DNA of 64,000 bases from Diprion similis. Lineage: Eukaryota; Arthropoda; Insecta; Hymenoptera; Diprionidae. Below are positions 49,720 to 61,400 of this stretch, in pieces. A program made the translations under genes and the position numbers. The DNA lies in contig NC_060110.1 in NCBI RefSeq assembly GCF_021155765.1, positions 5,890,001-5,954,000 of the forward strand, written 5' to 3'. The notes under the pieces are model-generated. The model was given only the letters and a program-made list of their open reading frames with translations. It made no database searches and was not told where the DNA came from. Positions within the stretch are counted from its first letter, which is position 1, and each line of letters starts with the position of its first letter.

Positions 49720-49989
49720 AGATAGACTGCCTAGTCCGTGCACCGAGCTGAAGCCCAGATTAAAAAGAGAAAGCAGCAGCGGGAGTCCGACCTCTCTGTT
49801 GCACAGTCGAAAGAGTGGGGAGCAGCCGCCAGGCGGGGAAAGCAACAAGGCAAACGGGAAGGTATGATTGTATAAGTTAAGTGTTTCCCCCTCCAAGTCT
49901 CCGATTAAAGTGAGAGGTCGGACCCCCATTGCTGCTTCCTCTTTCGAATTAAGGCTTCAGCTCGGTGCACGAACCGCGCAGTCTATCTC
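49720..49989. mobile_element. Foldback/MITE element with 77-bp inverted arms
   Basis: Left arm about 49720-49796 begins AGATAGACTGC and contains GTGCACCGAGCTGAAGCC and GTCCGACCTCTC. Right arm about 49912-49989 is its reverse complement with roughly 80 percent identity (GAGAGGTCGGAC, GGCTTCAGCTCGGTGCAC, GCAGTCTATCT). The spacer is about 115 bp. No transposase frame is present. Confidence 0.7.
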
Positions 49990-52900
49990 TGGAAGTCTAC
50001 GAAGCGGGAGCTGCTCGGAACAATGGCGAACCGACCGGTGCGACCAGCCCCCTGGTGCTCCTATGTATTTCATATAGCTGTGTCCGCTTATGATCGCCCC
50101 ATTTAGTTGTTACTCCGTGGCAATGACAGTACTCCCCCCCCCTGCTCCACAACACTCCGCAGAGGTCGAATCCAGCCCCAGAAAAAAAAATGTAATCATC
50201 GTAACGTGTTGTACGGTCCGATTATTTTTCACTGGAAATATTATCTGAGAGATTTTAATAACAATTGCTTCATGTTTAAGCAATAAATTCTCTGATAAAG
50301 TTTTGGTCGCTTGCGGGAGTGGGGGTAGGGAGCAATAGCCGTAGCGGCAGCAGCGCGGAGTACTGCTAGCGCCACGTAGCGGCTGACGACGTTTAGTGGA
50401 CAAGATTTTGGGCTCAGTGCCAGGGGGCTGGCTGAGTGTGATCGTTCGGGAGTACCAGTAGCGCCACTAGTGGCCAAAATTGTCCCTATCGACGGCACTT
50501 GCACTAATGTTGACGAGTGATGTGGCGGTTGTTCGTCATAATTTTTCCGAAAAAACAAACATTTTTGCCGAAAAAATACCTCCTTCCAGTGTGAGGAAAG
50601 TGAAGGTTAATTGTTACGCTATCCGTTGTTATAATAGTCTCAGAAATACCAAGTAAATCGTTATTTACTATACCTATGCGACAGGGCGATTCAAAACGAT
50701 TGGTAAATTTCGTGCCAATTTTTATGGGGTCGGAAAAATGTAATTCTTTAATTTTCTTTTCATTATTAAATCACTCATTTCTCTTCATGATAGACAATTT
50801 ACGCATCGCTAAACTGCGGAAAATGTTAATATATTTTTATTATTGCACAAATATTGCCGTAGATGGTTGGCATAACCTTATCTTATTGCAATCTGTCGTA
50901 TGCCTCGATCCGTATATGTGTCCAATAATTATTGTTTGGAACAATTTTTTCAAATCATTTTTTGATTAACGAACTGTCCATCTGCTGTATTTACTGTCGT
51001 AAAAATTATTAGACATTTTTCGCACGAATAGATAATTTCATTTTACGCATGCAATATTCTAAAACATTGGCGCCATCTACGCCGAGTTTTACGAATATGA
51101 ACCCTTATTTCGCGCACAATCTCTAACAAGCGACATCGGCAAACACCACGTGAGGATTCATCCGTCTGGAGTCCACGCCTCGAGCACAAGTGTTGCACTC
51201 CAGGGTGAAAAGTACCCATTGCAGCCAACCAATGAGAAAATCGATTGTGAGTGATATAGTTTAAAAAATAAATGACAAAATACTTGAATAATATTATTCT
51301 TGGATGTGATTTCTGCGTCGTATTTTATCGCAATTTCTGAAAATATACAAGGGGTTTAGACATAAGGGTTTGATTTTTTACGAGGCTATAACCGCGCACA
51401 ATATCTCCACTGTTTGCCACCGTAATTTATTTTTCATTCTAATTTTAGCAAAATCGGTTGAGTGGATCGTCTAGAGTCCTAGCTACGGAGAAATCGCATA
51501 CCGACACGTGTCGTTAAAAATGTTGAAAAGACTTTCTGAAACCTTATTTTAATGATACCATTTCGTATTTCAAAGCTTAATGAATGATCTTGAGGAATAT
51601 AGATTTTTATGAGATTGTAAAAAGCACGCCTGATAGTAACAAAAAAAAAATTGGTCATATTTACCAAATATGCCGAAAAAATGTTTTGTTGGTTCAAATA
51701 ATTATCGTTTCACTCAATAACGCAAATTACTGAGTTCTGATCCCTTATTAATTTGAATTATAAGAGCGGTTTCTTTCGCCATATTTGATCACCATATTTG
51801 GTAACTTCAAAGAATCCTTATTCTGTGCGTGTTTTGGGAAATTGTAATGACCCTCACGTAATACAAGCTTGGAAGAAAATAAAAATTCCGTCCGTTGACT
51901 CTTCCCTTGTCAGAGTGAGTTATAGGTTGCGTCGAAAATAAACTAAGCTTCGATTTTCGGGAATTTCTTCAGTTTCGCGAGTCATATTTTGGAGTGTCGT
52001 AAGTGCGAGTAAATTACTCGTGTGAGAATTCTGCATATTGGTCAGCTGGCGTATAAACTAGTACTGAAATCACGACATGGCTATCGTTGCGGAATAGTCA
52101 CTCCGTGGTTATTTTCGATTGAGTTCAATTTCGTGATATTGAACATTTAATTTGTAGAATTAATTTATTGATGATGTTATTATTTAAGGTAGCGCGTAGC
52201 GATAATTGGATTACTTCAATCGATTACTGTAGTTTCAGTTCACTTTTATATTTTTCCTTTGACAATTTGAATTTGTCGAAAATCCGCAAACACATACGTC
52301 TCCTATATTAAGTTATTGCATGATTCGAAATTTAATTAACCGATTATTATCTTTTTCGAAACCCGTACGAGTTACGGTTGAAAAATGGCGCCTGTGATGC
52401 GTGCGTTCTGTAAGATGTTCTTCGTTGCTATGTATTTTATATGGGATGCGGATCAGTTTGTTTTCGCCCTCTCTTTTTCAAGGCCTGCGCTAGTGTAGAG
52501 CAGGACGAGTTTAAGCACGAACGCATTCGCGGAGTGATTCACCGCATCGCGGAAAACGTCGGATCGAAGAAAAATATCTCTTTCTATTTCTCCTTCTTTT
52601 GAACGTTTTTGCCTCCCCATGCTTTTTTTTCTTTTTCTTTCTCTGCAAGTTTGAAAGTATTTTCTGCAAGCTTCTCAGGCGTGTTGTATATTATACATAT
52701 AAGATACGTCGTGTGTATAATTTTTTATCCAGCTGACGTCCGGACAAATGGCTTGACTGATTTGGATAATATTCGCATGAAAAGTCACGAATATACGTGA
52801 AACGAGGATTTCATGCGAAACTTCTTTTCAAAATTTTATCTATTGGTAGGATACGTAATTCCCCTTCTTGAAATTGCCAACATCCGATTATTTCTTTTTT

Positions 52901-53497
52901 CATCTATAGTGTATGTGTAACAATAAGTTGCGATTATATATATCATATCCTCTACACAGTTCACCTAATAACGTTATATGACACGATGTTCTTTCAGAAA
53001 TCTTATTACACAAAAATTTCAACTATGGTCGAGCCACGTTTCCTTGTATCATAAGATTTAAAAATGGAACGACACGAAGAGATTATATGGGCACGTGTTA
53101 ATACCATATAGATTGACGATGAGTATATGTTATCCAGTGTATTGAAAGTTGTTAAATATAAACAAATCGAGCGTTGTCTTCAAAGCATTGAAAAATTTAT
53201 AATTCATAAACTCTCTGTGAGTATAATACAAACGGTATTAATGTATACAACTGATTAACATCTGTGATTTCTAGGTAGCATTAGATCAATTTTTACGACG
53301 TAAATCGGCACTTAAATTATACGTTTGAACATGAATGTACAACTTAAATATATCCGGGAAAGTAAACGACAGTAACGTGTCGAGCCTGGTTCTTTAGCGG
53401 TACCGAGAATAATTTGTTGTTTGCTGAGAAAGGTGCAAACTGCAAACTTCGGTCGGATGATGCGTCGGAGGAGGTCATTAGTGCATTTTGGTTAGGA

Positions 53498-53825
53498 CGC
53501 GAATTTTTTTTATTTCGTAATGTCAACCATGAGCGTAAAACTCAGTTTCCGGGGCCGTGAGGGTGGAGGGACAACCGCCATCTTGAAATGAAGGTTGTAA
53601 TTAGTTTTTTTTTTTATCTCCGTAACTATGAATAACGTATGAATAATTGTATCAACTACAAAAAAGGTCTGTAAAATTTTTGTCGGCATCACGGTTACGG
53701 AGATGAATAAAAAAAAACCAATTACCCCTCATTTCAAGATAGCGATCGTCCCTCCACCTTCACGGTCCCGCAAATCGAGTTCACACTTATGGCCGAGCCC
53801 TCTACGAAATGAAAAAAAAATCGCG
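53498..53825. mobile_element. Large foldback element with about 135-bp inverted arms
   Basis: Left arm (CGCGAATTTTTTTTATTTCG at 53498, through GTGAGGGTGGAGGGACAACC and CATCTTGAAATGA, to ATCTCCGTAAC near 53629) is mirrored by the right arm (GTTACGGAGAT near 53693, TCATTTCAAGATAGCGATCG, CCACCTTCACGGTCC, CGAAATGAAAAAAAAATCGCG). The loop is about 55-60 bp. Because the arms pair, similar peptides (PPPSR-x-RK) appear on both strands. No transposase is encoded. Confidence 0.75.
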
Positions 53826-54379
53826 GCCTCTCCAAAACGCACAGTCATTCACCATTCGACCGTACTAATCATAGAGCCTAGATATAAAGAGAATGATCGT
53901 AACGTACAAGAACCGGCCGGGAATTGGGGAAAAAATCTTTCTACACTAAAGGCACTAGAGCTGCACTAATGTCAGGTTCTTATTTAGGAAGGGAAATGCC
54001 CATGATACCACGTGACACGAACAATAACAAACGGACGGTATGAACCTGAGATTAACCTTAATAAAGCTAAAAAGCCGTCGTCTTTCGTTCCCTTTATATA
54101 TCTAAGCTCCGTTGTACCACTTCTCAGCATAGACTCATGGAGAATAGGTTAGGGTCAACGCACCGTGCGCTGCATTCGGGAGTGAGAGAGACGGAAGCAA
54201 CTTCTTTTTCTTTTCTTCATCCATCCCGACACTAGAAGCGCAGTTTGCGTCGTAAATCGAAATAACAAACTTGGATACTGAGGGTCCCTACCCCCGCCGT
54301 CGTCTGTACAAGACCTGTATGTAAGACCGTGACTGTCATCGTCATCATCATCATCACTAATACTATTACACCCCTACAC

Positions 54380-54870
54380 ACGTCTCCTGCATCAGAGACT
54401 CGGTCTTTATAATACGCTGATAAACGAGGGGATGATTTAGGGTTCGTCGAGCGAGTTGCTTTCGCGAGGGGCGGGCAGTCGAAAATCGAAAAACCGCGAA
54501 AGGGGGAGGGGGCTGCAGGCTCGCAGGTTGTACGAGATGAAAAATGTACCAGCCACCCGGGGGTGACCCGAGCCAATTTAAACGTGTTCGCTCGGGTATC
54601 GCGCGCTCCGTTGGTGCAGGACGATTGATGCGGGTCGTTTGTCGGGAGAAGTTGAAAGTCTGATTGATTTTGGGTCCATTATTTCCACCGGCGGTGGTCC
54701 GACAGCGTCCGCACCAGCTACATGGATTACGGCCGCGGGACAACGGGCAGAAATCGGTTCAAATACACCCCAGCAGGAAGGCTTATCTCATGTATCTATT
54801 GCGCCGCCTTCATATCCAGCTCCACCTCAGGTGCCCCCGCGAATATGTATTAGTTTTTATTTTCCCATTT
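54380..54870. promoter_or_regulatory. GC-rich island, possible promoter
   Basis: Markedly more GC-rich than its surroundings, with frames open on both strands but no ATG-initiated frame carrying recognisable features. It could be the 5' region of a gene extending out of the window. Confidence 0.2.
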
Positions 54871-55462
54871 TTTACACCGTTTTACCGTGGCCTTTTCCAT
54901 GTGATATACACGATAAATTGTATTGATATATACAGTATAATACGGTACGTTCTTAACGCGTGCAGACCGAGCGCCACACAGTGGATCGAAGTTGGATAAA
55001 AATTGAACATCATACAAATTACCAATTTACCAAAGTTTTGTCTGGTCACAGTGGTCACGCATAATTAACCAGAAATGTTTGACCGCTTTTTCGTCATCAT
55101 CTATTCAAAATTGAATCTGTGATTTCGGAATTTGAAACACTGACGTTACATATGAGTTCAAAAATCTAGATTAACATTTAAACACACATTACATCGAGAT
55201 TAGTCGAGTTCCAGACTCTTGACCCAGTGTGGTAAAGACAGTCTGCAGGGAAAAGAAGAAAATAATGCAGAGTGAAGGGAGAATAGAAAAAATTGTATTC
55301 TTATTTTAAACGATTGTTCCTTTTCCACGGCGATAATCCCTCCAATATTATACGAGTACTGCACAAACAACCCTCGCTGCAATACAGGGTGTACAAACGC
55401 GTACCGCTTTACAACGCGGCGCGAAAATTAATTATTACCTAGGAGGAAGGAAGGAAGCAAAT

Positions 55463-55479
55463 GGGGGGGGGGGGGGGGG
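55463..55479. repeat. Poly-G tract (17 G)
   Basis: Uninterrupted 17-G run preceded by GGAAGGAAGGAAGC. Same class as the poly-C tracts at 10040, 11821 and 16989. Confidence 0.9.
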
Positions 55480-58400
55480 AATTTATCAGATTTATACCTG
55501 GAGGTCCCGCCGGTAAGCCGCGGCGACACCGAGCTTATCTCTCTCAATTCTGGCAGGGTAAACCCTCTTCATCCCGTGGGATAAGGACTTTAAGGACTTG
55601 AGCTCCCGCTCCTGCTCTGCCACCACTCTTCTATCTTATATGCTGGTATTGGTGGGTGCACGTCTCTACGTACGTTATACGTATATAAGTGGGTTTTGTA
55701 TAATAGATGTATGTGTGTGTGCGCGTGCGCACACACATACTATCTCTACTCTCGGCTACGCGAGATGACGCTGATAGTAATAACAATAACAATAACGGTA
55801 TAGCGGTGATAATAACAGTAATATAATATCCAACAATGGCCGAGGACCGTTTTTCAGGCGCCTTATGTATAACGGAGTAGCTGTGTATGCAGCCCCACTG
55901 GGTTCTCCCGTTGTTGGTCGAGGGGTCTTTAAACCTCGTGTCATATTTCACCGCTTTCGACACCTACGGCTCACAATACAACTAAATATACACCCAATGT
56001 GCTTGATACCGAAGCTCAAGGATTGGAGAACTTCGTTTCAGCAATAGAATTTTGGAACCCCTTGGAGTTGGACAAATTGGTTCGAGCGTAATTTTGCTGC
56101 AGTGCAAGTATCCGGGAATTGAGATCGTTCGAAATTACAACGAGAGAAAACAGTGAAACTTTCCAGATTTAGTGACGGAGTGTAAATTAATCAAACTCCA
56201 TTAGTTGGAAAGATCCTACCGCAAAAATATTTTCGTTTGCAAGGCAGGGGTGCCAACTTACTCAAAATGGGACGTGAGATTTGAATTAAACTCTCCCGCA
56301 TCAATGAGGACGACTCGAATATATTGTTATGATCACTCGTAGTAACCGTCGGTCATCGGTCACTTGACGATGCAATTAAAGCTATATCGATTATTCGAAA
56401 CCTGATCATCCTAAAAAACTCACACGATCTACATAACCTCTGCAAGCCGTAATCGAAAGTCGAAGCTTGAGGTTACCGGCCTGTGTGAAAATCCGAGAGA
56501 GCTGAAATAGACGCAGTTGGGCACGCGATGTACTAAATTTCACTGGTTCCTCTAGACACGCAGGTAGCGTACATTAGGATTCGTCTCGCTAATTCTATCT
56601 GACGACCTCGAATCGAGAGTCGAGTCCCGTTTTCTACTTGGTATACTTAGAATCAGTTATACTCGACAGTTTTCGACGGTAACCTCGATGCTGGACCAAC
56701 TTTTTCACTTTACCACTCCAACCTAACCCGTGATATGAGAGTTGTTCAACTCGGATGAGATCGGGTTCAAGCACACCAGGTGTACATACATGCAGCGACC
56801 ATTCGGTCAGCGAACTAACGCTATTGCCCGTGACCTTGTTTTTATTTTATTTCAATACTTCACGGTTATTATTTTTTCGCTGGTTGTAACTGGTATTTAT
56901 AGATGGGTGATAATCAAAAGTTGGACGACGTTAGTAGGTCTGTTCCGAACATTTCCGCTTGGCTTAGAAAGCATCTTCTACACCTTAACTCGCTCATATG
57001 CTTTCTGACGAGCATCATCGCGCGAACCCGGAACGGATTAATTTGGTATTCAAATTTATGCCCCGCTTATATACACTGTATGTATGAGTAGCTGGTAGCG
57101 TTAGTGGATTATATTGGAAGGGTGACTAACCTCGTTTGATCATCATATTTTAAGTATATATGTCACAGATTTACGAAATTCAGATCACTTTCCGGATTCG
57201 TTTCCTTGTTGTTAATCAAGTTTCAACCTTTCTAAATATCTCTTTTATAAATCCACTTTCGGAAAAAAATCGTAACATAGATATAGGTATAAAATGAGTG
57301 AGTAAACGTTCCCCCACTAAACAATTCTTATAAGCCGTCCTGAATTACAGTTACCGTAATTAAGACTTTTACTACATGAAAAATGGTTCAATTTTTTTGC
57401 ATGGCATAAAACCTGAATATTCATGTGGTCAAGGGATTTTAAGTTTCTTCTCAGTTCCACAGAAAACTCCCGGTAATGTTTTTCAACGGGGATATAACTA
57501 TGCGCATAACGCGTGACTTCTGGGAGTTGCAGAATCCTACGTGACGAACGGCATGCGGGAACTGAAAGTACTTACCATTCGGGACTCCCACCATGAAAAT
57601 CATTCTGACAGGTAAACGGATTCGGGTTACGACCAGAGGCTCGCACTACATACTACAATATTGAGAGCTCGAGGCGTGATTGAGGAGGTAGGGTGAAAAT
57701 TGTTATTGAGAGTCGTCAAGCATGAGAGTGACGGATTGAAAAAAATGAGATGCTGTAGAGGTAACGAGCTGATTTAGCCAGGTTCAATCATCAACTTACA
57801 CGTACGTAGGTATGATAATCGGATTGAAAACCTACGCAGGTTTCTCTTTTCCGCCTCAGAAATCGCCACCCGTATAGTAATTTAATAACATCAGTCTTTT
57901 GCATGTATAAAAATGTGTGTGCGTACGTACCTATAACTTACCTTTAGCTGCCTTCACGCGACGTTGATCGATACGGAAAATGTATAAATTTACAGCTTTC
58001 GCCTAATGCGATAATGGGCTAGCGTTATCTGCACACAACTTTTATGCGGATAGCAGTTCATGCACTTGCAAATAACGCGCGTTTGCAATGCGCAAACACC
58101 ACTCGCGTTACGTGAAGGTAACCGTATTTTTTTATCGTCGATGAGTTTTTTACCAGATAATTTCGAAATTCGTTGAAGTAGGTCATGTTTAAATAATTTT
58201 TTTATAGAACGGTTTCCATCGGGAACCCGCCCACTATCTTCAGGCAGGAAACATTTTTTTTATAAATCCTTGTAATTTTTTTTTCAATGTTGAGTTGGAC
58301 ATTACAGAGAAATAAACTAAATTGATATTTGAAACATGGATATGTACGAATCGCAATTTTTTAGTTGGATTACACGTGTTCTATTATATTGGAAGGTTAT

Positions 58401-61400
58401 GTGTAGCGAAATTTTAATCGTAGACATCATGGATAATAAATATCCCATTGTTTACAAAATTGGTGGGAAATTGATAACTAATTTTGTAAACAATTATAAA
58501 TAATTCCACAATTCAAAAATATCCCTGTTAAGGTCCACCCTACACATGCACTTGAATTAAACCGGTAGATTTAAACGTTTGATAGTCTGTTTCTCATTTT
58601 TGTATAACATACAGGAATTGTTTTGTTTGTGTTTCAAGATCAATTGCAAATATTGTATAACGTCGGTATCAAATGTTATAAATAATTCGGCGAGCAAGCT
58701 TAGCCGCAAAATTTTTACCAAATTATTTTTCTTTTTTCTTCATCAAGTGAAAATAAATATGGTCAGTGGTACGACGGAATTACGATAAAGAGCGCAATAT
58801 CGAAGTAGGTAGTATTTTCTATAAAACGTGAGACTTCTACTTAGAGATTGATTAACCTCTGGTCACCAATTATTTCGTTACGGTTGAACATTACATCCAC
58901 AAATAAACTGAGACTTGATTGACTTAATAAACAAATCGTCATTGACACCGCGTCACATTAGAATTCAATGGAATTTTCTAAAGTACGAGTCGAGTGAAGC
59001 GTTAAGTAAGTGTTCGTACAATCACCAATATTGAAGAAGTGAATGTGATTGCATTGCAATTAAATCAGGAGTCAGTTCCAATATATGCGGCATAACCGTA
59101 TTAACATGTTACATCCATCAGATAGGTATATGCTTACGTGCATAAGGTGCACAAATTACTCTTTCTCATTCTTAAGGTGTTTCAGCTACATGTTTGCGGT
59201 ACATACGATACCACATATTACAGGCATTCGTGTTGTAACGTGTCATTCAGTAACATAATGCACTTATGCCATCATGCGAGTGAAAAAAAATAGTTTCACT
59301 TGGTGTAAAGATATATTTGACTTGGGCAACGATAACGTAAGTTGCTTTGGTAAATCACGCGCGGACGCAGTCAATTAATTATCGTTTCGCTTATTGTATC
59401 TTATTAGAATATCTTCGGCATTAAAATTTATGTCAGTTACCTATAAGTACATTCTGAATTATTAACATATACACTAGTATGATGTGTTATATAAGAGAGT
59501 TGGAGATGCGCTATTTCATTTATCTATTTATCTATTTATTTATTCAATTATATTTCATTTCTCGTATATCTCGCACGTCTGATTAATGTGCTCGGAAAAG
59601 AAAGCTAGTACTCTCTACTTCCGATATTTATGTTATACGTACGTCATCAAATTTTTTTGTCAAGTAGCCGATTTACGGCGATATTAACAATACCGCTTAT
59701 TATTGTGGTAGAAATTCATACAAGTGTATACACTATTTGGTCCGTACCTCCCCCCCCCCCTCCTCCTCCCTCAAAAAAGTACTTGAACTATGATTGAATC
59801 AGTTGTACGATACCAGTTAAACTTTCACGAGAAAAAAAGAACGAGACAAGAAAAAGTGACAGAATAATAGGTGCACAGTATGTATATTGTATATATCTCG
59901 TATAATCTGGCCACGCAGTTGAGAAGCGATCGTATAGTTTGCCTGTTACCGAATACATTAAACTCCAATTAAGCTTGGAGCAAGGCTAATGACTTTCTGC
60001 TATGCAAGCGAATCCTTTGTACAGGACCCATTTTGCACATCGTGCAATCTGTACAGGTGCAGATCACTCATGACATTTTGGGTCACAAAAAAAGTACATG
60101 TAGAAGAAAAAACCTTTCATCAATCGTAATTATACATACAGAGGGAGAAAAATACAGCCGCGTTTTATGATTAGTGTAACTACTTTTCTGGTAAGCTATA
60201 ATAAACTTATAGTTTCGCATACAATATGCAGAATTTGGTATATGGAAAAAATAGTTATCGTAGTTACAAAAAGGACGTTTGCTCACGAGTAATTATTCTC
60301 ATTTTTGCCTGAGTGTGTCAAATCTGAAATCGAAATATACTTTCACAGCGATGACGCGTAATAAATTCGGTAATCGGTGATTGGGAAATGTGAAAAAAAT
60401 GTATTCATTAATACAGGTTATAAAAAACTCACGGTAACAGTGTCATATGAGACAGATCGATGTTCCACGCAGTAAATGACACTGTGCTTCAGTGTAACTT
60501 GATTATGATCAATAAAACTTTTAGATTCGTGAAAAAACCAAACGAACAAAGCGAACCAGTTTTTTATGCCACTTTTTCCGTTAAATCTGTAATAAGTAGA
60601 GACTAAATTAATTATTAACCGCCCGAATAGTTAAAATTGATTATTTCACGTGAAATTGATAATATAGATTATTTTTCCCATTGCAAATAATCTGTAATTT
60701 AAATTCACTTGCTTAGTAAATATAAATAAAATTTATCTCTTTAATCGGTTGATCAAAGTAGAATTGGTGCACGTTCATATATATGAGCATAAGAAAAATC
60801 GGAGGAATACGTATTCAATAAAATCGATACGTTCTATGGTCCTGCGATGCAGTATAATAGTAAAATTGATGAAGCACGAAATAATTTGTACCGAATCCGT
60901 GCGGCTGTGTACTTGCCAATGATATTCTGAAAGCGATTGTCGTTCAGTTGACACTAACAGTGAAATGGCAGAAAGGCGCCAGAATATAACTTACAGACGA
61001 ATAGACATACCTTACGTATACATTCTGGATGTAATTACTCAGTTTCGTAATCCGTAAACAAAAAGCCCGCCACGGAATTTATTTGTTATAACTACCCTGC
61101 GGCATATGGCGGGTCAATTGAAGCGGAAAAGACTGTTTCATTTCATTGTTAGAGAATGTATTCTAAGCAGACTGTCGACTATGCGGACCTAGCAATCGTG
61201 ACGTTGCAGCTCGCGCAAGTTTTGCGAAACGCATTTAAACATGCATAAACGTCGTTCCGATGCAAAACTCCACTGTCGACGCTGTACCGCTGCAGGTTGT
61301 TCAATTGTCCAATTGTGTTTATATCCTGCATAGACTAGATTGCAACCGAAAGTCGTTGAGAAATTCTCTCACCGTCCAGAAAACTCGGTTTACAACTCCT

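Noticed and set aside
54639-54926. 95-codon Pro/Ala-rich plus-strand frame and the opposite minus-strand frames
   Set aside because: No ATG at the start, open on both strands because of GC content, no family resemblance.
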